Source of the DNA: Filimonas effusa
Lineage (GTDB): Bacteria; Bacteroidota; Bacteroidia; Chitinophagales; Chitinophagaceae
DNA: 64,000 nt
Assembly (NCBI RefSeq): GCF_004118675.1
Contig: NZ_SDHZ01000002.1
Location: 930,001-994,000, forward strand
Direction: 5' to 3'
How positions within the stretch are numbered: the first letter of the stretch is position 1; the number at the start of each line of letters is the position of its first letter. Below, piece by piece: positions 18,171 to 27,072 of this stretch. The translations under genes were made by a program, and so were the position numbers. The notes beneath the pieces were generated by a model that worked only from the letters and a program-made list of their open reading frames with translations, did no database searches and was not told where the DNA came from.

Positions 18171-18683
18171 ATGAAGGATATAATAAGAATCAAAGCAGAG
18201 ATCCTCGGAGGCTTCACACAAAAGCCACGGCCGGTACATTCCGATAGCGAAATAGAAAAGTTTGTCGCAGAAGTAAAACAACGCATGCAGGTATTACCCG
18301 ATGCCGATGTTATTGAATTCGTCACCGTTTATGGTGGAGCAGCATTTAAATACGAAGTGTTTATCCCTGTAACGGAGAAGCTCGACTTCTTACCCGTAAA
18401 CGCTCCGCTCACTACTGTCATCGGATGGAATTCATCACCTTCTATCCTCTCCTACATCGATACCTATTATAAAAAAGAACGTATCGCCGAACGCTTCTTC
18501 CCCCTCTTCGAAGGCGGCGCAGGCGACTTTATCTATTACTCCCTCGAAAAAGATACAATGGGATCTATCTACTACTGGCACCCCGAAGCAGGCCGTGCTT
18601 ATAAAGTATTGCTGTCCCGCTCTTTCCTCGAATTTATGGGCGCACTATACAGCCACAAAACCTTATCGGCCCTGGCAGTCTAG
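18171..18683 (+). CDS. Putative SMI1/KNR4 (SUKH)-like protein
   Basis: 170 aa, no signal peptide or membrane helix. The middle (NSSPSILSYIDTYY), the motif FPLFEGGAGDFIYYSLEK and the following GSIYYWHPEA resemble the SUKH fold, where a Gly-Gly-x-Gly-Asp turn is followed by a V/I-Y-Y-W strand. SUKH proteins often act as immunity proteins against contact-dependent toxins or as orphan scaffold proteins. No toxin gene is adjacent, so here it is an orphan. A strong terminator follows 30 nt after the stop codon. The family call rests on pattern only. Confidence 0.55.
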   Translation: MKDIIRIKAEILGGFTQKPRPVHSDSEIEKFVAEVKQRMQVLPDADVIEFVTVYGGAAFKYEVFIPVTEKLDFLPVNAPLTTVIGWNSSPSILSYIDTYYKKERIAERFFPLFEGGAGDFIYYSLEKDTMGSIYYWHPEAGRAYKVLLSRSFLEFMGALYSHKTLSALAV

Positions 18684-18713
18684 TCCATTCATAATAATAG
18701 CACACCCAAAAAG

Positions 18714-18772
18714 AAAACAGCTGTATTCCCCGTTCAGGCAATTCTCACCCGAAACAGGAATACAGCTGTTTT
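18714..18772. terminator. Intrinsic terminator with long loop
   Basis: Perfect 16-bp stem (AAAACAGCTGTATTCC 18714-18729 with GGAATACAGCTGTTTT 18757-18772) enclosing a 27-nt loop. It ends the SUKH-like gene. The rest of 18773-19006 is the A/T-rich upstream region of ppsA, without a clear consensus promoter. Confidence 0.8.
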
Positions 18773-19006
18773 GCTATCCATGCCCCTTTACCGCAAACAA
18801 AAAATCACCATCGTCAACATTTAATATTTATTCACGCTAACCGCCTCATCAGACAACACTCCATCCAACCAAACCACGAATAATTTAGAACAACTTTATT
18901 ATAAAACGTTTAAGCAAAGAATTATTGCAAAACTTTCGGAAGTATCCATGTAAAACGATGCATGTATCATTGCAGGCATTCAATTCCATGTAAACTTCCG
19001 CAAACT

Positions 19007-21451
19007 ATGAACACGACAACGATTGCCTGGCTTTCAGAAGTAGGCATTAACGACCTGGAACAGGTAGGAGGAAAAAACGCCTCCCTGGGAGAAATGATTC
19101 AGCACTTGGGTAAATTGGGCATCCGCATTCCCAATGGCTACGTGATAACCGTAGAAGGTTATCGCAGCTTCTGTAGCTACAACCACCTCGAACAACAGAT
19201 CCGCGACCTGGTGAACGCTATAGACCATAACAGCGTTACATCATTGCGACGCGTAGGCCAGCAGGTCCGTCAACTGATCCGCAACTCCAAATTCCCGCCG
19301 GAACTGAGTAAACAGATCATCGACACCTACCAGCAGCTTTCAGCAAACTACGCACAGGAAGCCACCGACGTAGCAGTACGCTCTTCCGCCACAGCCGAAG
19401 ACCTGCCCGACGCATCCTTTGCAGGCCAGCAGGAAACCTACCTCAACGTACGTGGCCCCGCCGCACTCATGGATGCCGTCCGCAATTGCTTCGCATCACT
19501 CTTCACAGACCGCGCCATCAGCTATCGCCAGCGATTCGGGTACGATCACTTCGCAGTAGGCCTCTCCGTATGCGTCCAGAAAATGGTCCGCTCCGATCTC
19601 GGCGCCGCAGGTGTGGCTTTTTCTCTCGACCCCGAAACAGGCTTCCGCGATATCGTCGTTATCAACGGCGCATTCGGCCTCGGCGAAATGGTCGTGCAGG
19701 GAGCCCTCTCACCCGACGAATTCATCGTCTTCAAACCTAAACTCAAAGAAGGCTACCCCGCTATCATCGAAAAAAAACTGGGCCGCAAAGACCAGAAAAT
19801 GGTCTACGGCGACAACCCCGATGAACGCGTACGCATCATCCCTACAGAAAAACCCGCACGGTCTCTGTTTTGTATCCCCGATCATTTCATCCTCCAGCTC
19901 GCAGGCTGGGTATGCCAGATCGAAGATTATTACAGCAACCTCAAAAACCATTATTGCCCCATGGATATAGAATGGGCAGTAGATGGCTTAAGTCAGCAAC
20001 TATACATAGTGCAGGCCCGCCCCGAAACTGTCCAAAGCCGTAAAGAACAACAAACCGTTACCAGCTACAGCCTCAGCAAACCCGATGGACTGGAAATAAA
20101 CACGCTCTGTAAAGGCATCGCCGTAGGCGACAAAATAGCCTCCGGGAAAGTCAACATCTTCTACTCTCTCGACGAACGCGTCGAAGGAGAAGCCTTCCGC
20201 GAAGGCGATGTGCTCGTAACCGACATGACCGACCCCGATTGGGAACCCATCATGAAAAAAGCTTCGGCTATCATCACCAACAAAGGAGGACGCACCTGCC
20301 ATGCAGCCATCGTTGCCAGGGAAATGGGTGTACCCGCTATCGTAGGCTGTGTCAATGCAACAGAAATATTACAGCCCGGCACGCTTATCACCGCCTCCTG
20401 CGCCGAAGGAGAAGAAGGCTTCGTATACGAAGGAGAGATCCCTTTCCAAAAAACAGAGACCAACCTCTCAACACTGCCCGGGATCAGGACCAACCTCATG
20501 CTAAACGTCGGCAGCCCTGCTATGGCATTCCAGTTTGCACACCTGCCCCATAGAGGAATAGGCCTCGCTCGCGAAGAGTTTATCATCAACAATTACATCA
20601 AGGCACACCCACTGGCGCTCTTGCACCACCACAACCTCAACGACCCCGCTCTGTCCGGAACAATTGACAAACTCATCGCAGGTTATAAAAACGAACGCAC
20701 CTACTTTATTCAAAAGCTGTCTTATGGCATCGCACGCATAGCCGCAGCATTTTACCCCTACAAGGTCATCGTCCGCTTCTCCGATTTCAAAAGCAACGAA
20801 TACTATAACCTCACCGGGGGAAAATACTTCGAACCAAAGGAAGAAAATCCTATGATAGGCTGGCGCGGAGCCTCACGCTACTACTCCGAAGAATACAAAG
20901 AAGCTTTCGGACTCGAATGCGCTGCCATCAAAAAGGTCCGCACCGAAATGGGCCTCAACAACGTAGTGGTAATGATCCCCTTCTGCCGTACAGTCGATGA
21001 ACTGCTGAAAGTAAAAGCCACCATGAACGAATATGGCCTCAAACAGGGAGAAGATGGCCTCGAAATATACCTCATGGCCGAACTACCCTCAAACATCCTC
21101 GTAGCAGAAGAATTCGCCCGGCATGTAGACGGCTTCTCGATAGGTAGTAACGACCTCACACAGCTCACCCTCGGCCTGGATCGTGACTCCACCCTTGTCG
21201 CAGGCCTCTACGACGAAAGAAATAAAGCAGTGCTCAAACTCATAGACATGCTTATTCAAACCGCCCGCGAAGCAGGGGTCAAAGTAGGCATCTGTGGCCA
21301 GGGCCCCTCAGACCATCCCGACTTTGCACAGTTCCTCGTAGAACGTGGCATCGACTCCATCTCCGTAACCCCCGATTCTCTCATCAAAACCGTCCATGCC
21401 ATTCACGAAGTGGAAAAACGAATGCACCGCGAAGCACCTTTGACCTGTTAA
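19007..21451 (+). CDS. ppsA: Phosphoenolpyruvate synthase
   Basis: 814 aa from the ATG at 19007, which matches the family N-terminus (IAWLSEVGINDLEQVGGKNASLGEM). An earlier in-frame ATG at 18962 would add 15 unrelated residues. The enzyme converts pyruvate, ATP and water to phosphoenolpyruvate, AMP and phosphate in gluconeogenesis. Domains: N-terminal ATP-binding (VAVRSSATAEDLPDASFAGQ), central swivelling domain with phospho-His432 (GGRTCHAAIVAREMG), and C-terminal PEP-binding barrel (MAELPSNI, FSIGSNDLTQLTLG, GICGQGPSDHPDFA). Single-gene transcript; the regulator protein PpsR is not seen here. Confidence 0.96.
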   Translation: MNTTTIAWLSEVGINDLEQVGGKNASLGEMIQHLGKLGIRIPNGYVITVEGYRSFCSYNHLEQQIRDLVNAIDHNSVTSLRRVGQQVRQLIRNSKFPPELSKQIIDTYQQLSANYAQEATDVAVRSSATAEDLPDASFAGQQETYLNVRGPAALMDAVRNCFASLFTDRAISYRQRFGYDHFAVGLSVCVQKMVRSDLGAAGVAFSLDPETGFRDIVVINGAFGLGEMVVQGALSPDEFIVFKPKLKEGYPAIIEKKLGRKDQKMVYGDNPDERVRIIPTEKPARSLFCIPDHFILQLAGWVCQIEDYYSNLKNHYCPMDIEWAVDGLSQQLYIVQARPETVQSRKEQQTVTSYSLSKPDGLEINTLCKGIAVGDKIASGKVNIFYSLDERVEGEAFREGDVLVTDMTDPDWEPIMKKASAIITNKGGRTCHAAIVAREMGVPAIVGCVNATEILQPGTLITASCAEGEEGFVYEGEIPFQKTETNLSTLPGIRTNLMLNVGSPAMAFQFAHLPHRGIGLAREEFIINNYIKAHPLALLHHHNLNDPALSGTIDKLIAGYKNERTYFIQKLSYGIARIAAAFYPYKVIVRFSDFKSNEYYNLTGGKYFEPKEENPMIGWRGASRYYSEEYKEAFGLECAAIKKVRTEMGLNNVVVMIPFCRTVDELLKVKATMNEYGLKQGEDGLEIYLMAELPSNILVAEEFARHVDGFSIGSNDLTQLTLGLDRDSTLVAGLYDERNKAVLKLIDMLIQTAREAGVKVGICGQGPSDHPDFAQFLVERGIDSISVTPDSLIKTVHAIHEVEKRMHREAPLTC

Positions 21452-21536
21452 CAGGGTACTTACACCCGGTAGAACATCAATCTCAACCCGGCAACAATAG
21501 CGCCGCTTAAATAAAAACTGAAGCCCGGTATAATAC

Positions 21537-21570
21537 AATGGGGCTGCCCAAACAAATGGTCGGCCCCATT
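21537..21570 (+). terminator. Probable terminator of ppsA
   Basis: 8-bp stem AATGGGGC (21537-21544) with GCCCCATT (21563-21570), 85 nt after the ppsA stop codon. Only a weak pyrimidine tract follows. Confidence 0.45.
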
Positions 21571-21672
21571 CTTCATAACAAAACCTGCCCCTTGAAAACA
21601 GCGGAAGCGCTTAAGCTATTCTTAGCAATTATTCAATGATATCTTTCCTTAAATAGATTTTTTTTACAAGGT

Positions 21673-21700
21673 TACATTTGCATGCAGTCCTTTAGCTTTG
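21673..21700 (+). promoter_or_regulatory. Two exact -7 elements upstream of the porin gene
   Basis: TACATTTG at 21673-21680 and TAGCTTTG at 21693-21700 each match TAnnTTTG exactly. A T-rich run at 21657-21665 could serve as the -33 region of the first. The porin ATG is at 21786, giving a leader of about 80 nt. Confidence 0.5.
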
Positions 21701-21785
21701 CAGCCACGCCGGAGACCAGGAAAATATAAACCAACCTGCTGCAAGAGCTGGCAACAGGTTATATATGTAAAATCAAAGCATTAGT

Positions 21786-23105
21786 ATGAGAAAGCTTCGA
21801 TTGGCGGGTGCTTTAGTGGTATTATTACTATCAGGCAACGGAGTTATGGCACAACAGTTCAAAGACGGAAAGCTATGGTTGAACGAGGATGGAACCAACT
21901 ACTTCAAAATGACGCTCCACTCCCAGTTCTGGATCCGTAATACCGAAATGAATCCCGGCAGTACCATCAATGGATATCCAAAGAACAACTTCACCGATAT
22001 AGGTATCCGCAGGGCAAGGGTCCAGGCATTCGGACAGGTTGCCGACAGGGTGTTCTTATACTCCCATTTCGGCATCAACAACTTCAACTATGGAGCAGAC
22101 CGCAAACCTTCATTCTTCGTTCACGACATTACAGGCGAATACGAGATAGTACGCAAACATCTCTGGCTCGGAACAGGCCTCGCAGGCTGGAATGGCCTTA
22201 CACGCTTCTCCGGCCCCTCAACTGCTACGATCATGGGCCTCGACATCCCACTATTCGAATTAACAACATTTGAAGCAACCGACCAGTTCCTCCGTAAATT
22301 TAGCCTCTACGCAAAAGGAAAATTCGGCAAGTTCGACTATCGCGTGATCATGAGTAACCCCATGTCTGTACAAAAAAGCAACGGCTACTCCGCCGCCATC
22401 AGCGAAATATCTAACTTCTCTCCCAAACCGCCTAAAATGCAATGGCACGGCTATTTCCAATGGCAGTTCCTCGACCAGGAATCAAACGCCACCCCTTACG
22501 CAACAGGCACCTACCTCGGCAGCAAACGTGTATTTAACATAGGCGCAGGATTCCAATACCAGCCCGAAGCTATGTGGCATAAAGGTGCAGGCAGCGACAC
22601 CGTCACAACCGATATGCGCCAGTTCGCTGTAGACGCCTACTACGATGCACCCGTTAATAAACATACAGGCACCGCATTAAGCGCTTACGCAGCATTTGTA
22701 AACCTCGATTATGGCCCCGGATATCTCCGTAACCTCGCAGTAATGAACCCCGCCAATGGTACCACCATGCCAAACATCATTAACGGCAGCGGTAACGGTT
22801 ACCCCACTTTCGGAACAGGTAATGTAGTATACGCACAGCTAGGTTATAAGTTGAAAAACAACCTCATTGGTACAACAACGCTTATGCCCTACGCCAGCGT
22901 ACAGCACGCCAGCTATGAACGCCTCGATAAACCAATGACCTTCTGGGACCTGGGCCTAAACTGGCTGCTGAAAGGACATACCTCAAAACTCACATTCGCA
23001 TATCAGAACAGGCCGGTCTTCGAAACACGCACCCCCGGCGCCAATGCACAATTAACCAGCCACAAAGGCAGCTACATCCTGCAATACCAGGTCTTCCTGA
23101 ACTAA
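21786..23105 (+). CDS. Outer-membrane porin-like beta-barrel protein
   Basis: 439 aa. A signal peptide (LAGALVVLLLSGNGVMAQ) precedes a mature protein that opens with the porin-like pattern KDGKLWLNEDGTNYFKMTLHSQ..., then DIGIRRARVQAFGQVADRVFLY. This resembles the phosphate-selective porin O/P group, with regular amphipathic strands and a C-terminal aromatic strand (SYILQYQVFLN) as outer-membrane proteins have. Substrate cannot be told. It is a single-gene transcript between two terminators. Confidence 0.8.
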   Translation: MRKLRLAGALVVLLLSGNGVMAQQFKDGKLWLNEDGTNYFKMTLHSQFWIRNTEMNPGSTINGYPKNNFTDIGIRRARVQAFGQVADRVFLYSHFGINNFNYGADRKPSFFVHDITGEYEIVRKHLWLGTGLAGWNGLTRFSGPSTATIMGLDIPLFELTTFEATDQFLRKFSLYAKGKFGKFDYRVIMSNPMSVQKSNGYSAAISEISNFSPKPPKMQWHGYFQWQFLDQESNATPYATGTYLGSKRVFNIGAGFQYQPEAMWHKGAGSDTVTTDMRQFAVDAYYDAPVNKHTGTALSAYAAFVNLDYGPGYLRNLAVMNPANGTTMPNIINGSGNGYPTFGTGNVVYAQLGYKLKNNLIGTTTLMPYASVQHASYERLDKPMTFWDLGLNWLLKGHTSKLTFAYQNRPVFETRTPGANAQLTSHKGSYILQYQVFLN

Positions 23106-23122
23106 ATGAACGCTATAAATAG

Positions 23123-23158
23123 AAACGAGGCTGTATCATGATCGGTACAGCCTCGTTT
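23123..23158. terminator. Bidirectional intrinsic terminator
   Basis: Perfect 13-bp stem AAACGAGGCTGTA (23123-23135) with its complement at 23146-23158 and a 10-nt loop, between the convergent porin and lipoprotein genes. Confidence 0.85.
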
Positions 23159-23210
23159 ATTAAGCCCCTGCAGCAAAGGCGTATTAGTCTAAAACTTGCG
23201 CAGCAGCATT

Positions 23211-23927
23211 TTAAAAGACAACTGTTATCACCTCAGCACCCCCATCCCCCATAACATCTTCTAGGTTCTTGGTAATATTTACTGCGCTCCCGCCAGCCGA
23301 TAAAGTAGCACCTGGCCCCGAAACCGATTTAGCCACACGCGGCAAATGAAAAACAGCGTCATATGTCATGATAGAGGCTATGCCGAACATCGATTTCAAA
23401 AGCGCCATACCCTGCTTCATATCAGCCTCGCTCATACCGGTCTGCCCATTTGCAGATTTATTGTTGTCAAGCTGTATTAAAAGCGTATCCTTACCCTTCC
23501 AATGAATCTGTTGCTCCTGCGGACCACCAAAAGGAACCTGGTTCCTTATCTCATCAGGCGTCTTCAAATGAACCGAAGAAAATTGATTATAAGCCTCCAG
23601 CGAAGGCATTGAAAAACGAACGCTTCCCGAAGAGCTATTCCTATTCCAGCGGCTGAACAATATTTTTACATCCTGGTTGTTGATAGGAAGCCGTTCAAAC
23701 ACCGCTCCCACAGAATCCCACGCCATAGCCAATGTATCAAAAGACAAAGACTGCGGCTGCCCCGCCATAGCTAAAAGACCCTTTAATTTATTGGCCGTTA
23801 TTGTATCAAGATGCATCAGCATATTACGGTCTATACTGTTGTCACCATGTAAATGAATATCTTCTTTAACGGAACAGGAAGCCAAAGCTACTACTGTAGC
23901 AGCAACAAGCAGGAGTTGTTTTATCAT
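23211..23927 (-). CDS. Hypothetical lipoprotein
   Basis: 238 aa from the ATG at 23927, which gives a clean type II signal peptide: MIKQLLLVAATVVALASC with lipobox A-L-A-S-C. A longer frame to 23978 adds an unlikely segment. The mature protein has HGDNSIDRNMLMHLDTIT, a SNxxG-poor beta-rich middle and a DMKQGMALLKSMFGIASIM helix. No family is recognised. It resembles small exported Bacteroidota lipoproteins with a TxAK linker, but this is weak. Confidence 0.7.
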   Translation of the reverse strand: MIKQLLLVAATVVALASCSVKEDIHLHGDNSIDRNMLMHLDTITANKLKGLLAMAGQPQSLSFDTLAMAWDSVGAVFERLPINNQDVKILFSRWNRNSSSGSVRFSMPSLEAYNQFSSVHLKTPDEIRNQVPFGGPQEQQIHWKGKDTLLIQLDNNKSANGQTGMSEADMKQGMALLKSMFGIASIMTYDAVFHLPRVAKSVSGPGATLSAGGSAVNITKNLEDVMGDGGAEVITVVF

Positions 23928-23990
23928 GAAATAAAAATACCACCGATCCTGGATAAAAACACAACAACCCGCCAGCAACCCGCAAAAAAA

Positions 23991-24014
23991 GCCGTATCAC
24001 ATTTGCGATACGGC
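23991..24014 (-). terminator. Intrinsic terminator of the proline-rich gene
   Basis: 8-bp stem GCCGTATC/GATACGGC with an 8-nt loop, followed on the minus strand by seven T residues (23984-23990). It sits 9 nt after the stop codon of the minus-strand gene at 24023. Confidence 0.85.
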
Positions 24015-24022
24015 CTGTCTGT

Positions 24023-24331
24023 TTACCTGTAATAACGGTCATAGCCACGTCCACGGCCATGATGGTGATGCGGCGGATAGCCTCCCCTGCCACGCCCTTG
24101 CACAACAATAACCTGCGGCGGAGGCGGCGGCTGATGGTACACAACAACCCTGCGCGGAGGCGGAGGAGGACAAGGCTGCTCATAAACCACTACCCTCGCT
24201 GGCGGAGGTGGAGGAGGACAATACCCAGGCGATCCAACACCTATGTTCACATTCACCCGCACCTGGGCCCCGGCTTCATTTACCAGTGCAGCACCGGCAC
24301 ACATAGCTGCAACCAAGAGAATCTTTTTCAT
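24023..24331 (-). CDS. Proline- and histidine-rich secreted protein
   Basis: 102 aa. Signal peptide MKKILLVAAMCAGAALVNEAGAQ, then a short beta segment (VRVNVNIGVGSPGY) and three copies of a unit made of a 5-6 residue Pro run followed by RVVVYEQP, RVVVYHQP or QVIVVQ. The C-terminus is Gly/Arg/His-rich (PPHHHHGRGRGYDRYY). Low-complexity exported proteins of this sort are common in Chitinophagaceae, and the function is unknown. The frame has its own terminator, supporting a real gene. Metal binding by the His tract is possible but not shown. Confidence 0.7.
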   Translation of the reverse strand: MKKILLVAAMCAGAALVNEAGAQVRVNVNIGVGSPGYCPPPPPPARVVVYEQPCPPPPPRRVVVYHQPPPPPQVIVVQGRGRGGYPPHHHHGRGRGYDRYYR

Positions 24332-24417
24332 GTTACTGTTTATTGGTTGATCAGCTTATTTCGAATTCAATGCCATATTTAGCGCACTATTTGTTAAAGT
24401 CAGCCAAACCCACGTTT

Positions 24418-26862
24418 CTAATTGCCACCGGAATTAATACGCCTGCTTTCTTCCTCCGAAGCAGTCTTTCGTTGCCGGGAAGCCTTTACCTGGCTGCTAC
24501 CAAAACGCCACGACAAATTTAACTTCAATTGCCTGCTTTCCCATTTACCATTGGCCACTACACGCTGCCCCGCAAAATCACTTTCCGACCACCATTGCAG
24601 CATATGAAACAGGTCACTTACAGAAACTTTAAACAACATACGCTCCCCCGCAAATGAATACTGCCCACCCGCATTTAACGTCCATTGCTTCCGCGACCTG
24701 AATGTGCCCTGGTTAATAGTCGGAGAGTTATAAAAACCGGATATTTCACCCGTAAAACGCTTGCTAAACTTATAACTATGCTGCATATATAAGTTTACAC
24801 TCAACATGCCATGATCTATGGTTCGCCCCTCACCCAAATTAGCCCTGTAATGCGAATAGTTACTGCTGATACTTAAGAAACCAGTGTATTTGTTGTATTG
24901 TACAGGCAAACTTATATCCAGGCTAAACGCATCCTGGCTGGCCAGGTTTTCCCACGTCACATAAGCTTTAGACCGGTCCGCCGTATCAGGCAATTGCGTG
25001 AATACATCGGTAACACGACTATAGCCTAACGCAGTCGTAAGCTTGTATTTATATACATTCGTCATCCGCACACTATGTGTATATTGTGGCTTAAGCTGCG
25101 TATTGCCTTTCTCATAAGTATATTCATCGAGCTTAAACTCAAAAGGATTCAAATCTTTGTAAGCAGGCCGGTCTATACGCCTGCTATAAGACAACGACCA
25201 CTGGTTCCCAGGATGCTTATTCCAGGTAATGGCAGCGCTGGGAAATAAATCCGTATAATTCCGCTCAAAGCTCGAATCATAAATAGCATAACTATCATTC
25301 ACAATCCGGTGACCAATAGAAGTCCCCTTGGAATTGGTGTTTTCTACCCGCAGTCCTGCCTGTAGCATAACTCCCTTGAACTGCTTGTTATAATTCACAT
25401 AACCAGCATTTATATTTTCATTATAATTGAAAATATTTGATCTTAAAGTATCCAGCGACTCCTTATTTGTCCAAACATTGTAACGAAGTAAATCATTATC
25501 GGAATCCACAAGGCTCGATTTTATACCTATCGAGAGTTTCCCCTTTTTGTAATCCTGTTCGTAATCAGCTCTTAAAGCATAAGTTTTGATATCGGTAGGC
25601 GTAGACATCCTGTAAACAGCCTTACTCATCACAGCAGAATGAGAAGGAGTATAATAAATGTTAGGTTGAAACTGGCCGGTACGCACAGTATAGCTGCCGT
25701 AATCTGCATCCACGTTAAACTCGTGTCCAAGTGTATCGGCAAAGCGGTAATTCAAATTCGTATTCAGGTTATTCCTTTTATCGTTGATCATATTGGCAGC
25801 CTCCAGCAATCGGTCCGGCTTTCCGGCAGGCGCATAACTGATAACATTGTTACTCAACATGTCGTAGGTACCCTTATTTACATTACCCATTACCGCTATT
25901 CCAAAAGTGTTATTCCTGTTGGCATAATAGTCTATACCACCACGAAAGGAATTACCCTCAAAAGTAATGGTGCGAAAAGCGTGTTGATCAAAAACAGAAT
26001 CCAGCAGCTCCCTGTAGAACGTATTGGAAGATTCATTACGCGATTTATTATAATTATAATTGCCAAAAAAATTTAACTTCTTATTCCTGTGATTGATAGC
26101 AAAAGAACCATTGTATTTGGAATAAATACCAATATTGTATCCTGCCGAAACCGTACCATTCGTACCAAAAGCCTTATTCTTCTTTAACCGGATATTGATG
26201 ATTCCGGCATTGCCAGCCGCTTCATATTTGGCCGAAGGATTGGTGATCAGCTCTATCGACTCTACCTGGTCCGACTGCATCGCTTTCAGGTAAGCACTCA
26301 GATCCTTGCCGGAAAATGGAGATGGTTTCCCATCTATAAAAACCTGTACGCCATTTTTGCCGCTGAGGCTAATATTTTCATCCTTATCTACCAACACACC
26401 AGGCGACCTGCGCAATAGCTCCAGCACATCATTCCCAATAGCATTGATCGTGTTCTCTACATTCACAATCGTCTTATCCGCCTTCACCTCTATCATCGGC
26501 TTCTTGCTGGTAACAGTAACACCCTGCAAATCAGCTACAGCCTTGGAAAGCACTATCGTCGAAACCGTTATCCCCGATTTACCGGTAACAACAAAAGCAC
26601 CACTGAATCCCCGCACATAACCTATATAAGTGACATTCAAAAAATAAGTGCCTGCAGCAACTCCGGCAAACCGGAAGGCGCCATTTTTATCAGTGACTTC
26701 ATTTTTCAGAACAAGAGAATCAGGTAAACGCAAAAGTGAAACTACTGCATGGGCTACAGGCTTATTATCTGCATCTCTTACAGTTCCTGAAATCTGTTGG
26801 GCTTGTGTAACATGGGCAAATAATAGAAACACAAGAATTGTGAGGGAGAAGTTGGGGTTCAT
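24418..26862 (-). CDS. TonB-dependent receptor-like outer-membrane protein (copy 1)
   Basis: 814 aa from the ATG at 26862, which begins a good signal peptide (MNPNFSLTILVFLLFAHVTQA). An in-frame extension to 27018 is rejected because the matching upstream DNA of copy 2 is in another frame. Domains: carboxypeptidase regulatory-like beta-sandwich (QQISGTVRDADNKPVAHAVV), plug (VDKDENISLSGKNGVQVFID, IELITNPSAKYEAAGNAGII) and a C-terminal barrel of the outer-membrane beta-barrel family. It should sit in the outer membrane; the substrate is unknown. It is about three quarters identical by eye to copy 2 upstream, so the pair arose by duplication. Confidence 0.85.
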   Translation of the reverse strand: MNPNFSLTILVFLLFAHVTQAQQISGTVRDADNKPVAHAVVSLLRLPDSLVLKNEVTDKNGAFRFAGVAAGTYFLNVTYIGYVRGFSGAFVVTGKSGITVSTIVLSKAVADLQGVTVTSKKPMIEVKADKTIVNVENTINAIGNDVLELLRRSPGVLVDKDENISLSGKNGVQVFIDGKPSPFSGKDLSAYLKAMQSDQVESIELITNPSAKYEAAGNAGIINIRLKKNKAFGTNGTVSAGYNIGIYSKYNGSFAINHRNKKLNFFGNYNYNKSRNESSNTFYRELLDSVFDQHAFRTITFEGNSFRGGIDYYANRNNTFGIAVMGNVNKGTYDMLSNNVISYAPAGKPDRLLEAANMINDKRNNLNTNLNYRFADTLGHEFNVDADYGSYTVRTGQFQPNIYYTPSHSAVMSKAVYRMSTPTDIKTYALRADYEQDYKKGKLSIGIKSSLVDSDNDLLRYNVWTNKESLDTLRSNIFNYNENINAGYVNYNKQFKGVMLQAGLRVENTNSKGTSIGHRIVNDSYAIYDSSFERNYTDLFPSAAITWNKHPGNQWSLSYSRRIDRPAYKDLNPFEFKLDEYTYEKGNTQLKPQYTHSVRMTNVYKYKLTTALGYSRVTDVFTQLPDTADRSKAYVTWENLASQDAFSLDISLPVQYNKYTGFLSISSNYSHYRANLGEGRTIDHGMLSVNLYMQHSYKFSKRFTGEISGFYNSPTINQGTFRSRKQWTLNAGGQYSFAGERMLFKVSVSDLFHMLQWWSESDFAGQRVVANGKWESRQLKLNLSWRFGSSQVKASRQRKTASEEESRRINSGGN

Positions 26863-26928
26863 GGCAAGTATATTTACAGAAAAAAACCTAAAATAAGAAG
26901 AGGCACCCCCATATAGCAAGCACACATA

Positions 26929-26958
26929 TATTAACGGAATGAAATAAAACATGAGCGG
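26929..26958 (-). promoter_or_regulatory. Conserved upstream block, copy 1
   Basis: A 30-bp block (TATTAACGG-A-ATGAAATAAAACAT...) is identical at 27 of 30 positions to the block at 29615-29644 upstream of the paralogue. Between them the surrounding DNA is much less similar. This suggests a duplicated promoter or operator rather than coding sequence. Confidence 0.45.
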
Positions 26959-26972
26959 TATCTGAACACAAA

Positions 26973-27012
26973 ATACCCCTCCGGCCAATCTCATCGATCG
27001 CAGGAGGGGTAT
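26973..27012 (-). terminator. Intrinsic terminator of receptor copy 2
   Basis: Perfect 10-bp stem ATACCCCTCC (26973-26982) with GGAGGGGTAT (27003-27012) and a 20-nt loop. On the minus strand it is followed by TTTTGTGTT. It lies 61 nt after the stop codon of copy 2, so the two receptor genes are transcribed separately. Confidence 0.75.
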
Positions 27013-27023
27013 CGCCACAAGGT

Positions 27024-27057
27024 TATATATTATGCCTGGCTATATATTATGCCTGGC
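27024..27057. repeat. Perfect 17-bp tandem duplication
   Basis: The unit TATATATTATGCCTGGC occurs twice back to back, 27024-27040 and 27041-27057, just after the stop codon of receptor copy 2. It looks like a recent slippage duplication. Confidence 0.9.
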
Positions 27058-27072
27058 AAAAACTGCACAGCC

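Noticed and set aside
26863-27018. N-terminal extension of receptor copy 1
   Set aside because: The similar upstream DNA of copy 2 is in a different frame, and the internal ATG gives a proper signal peptide.
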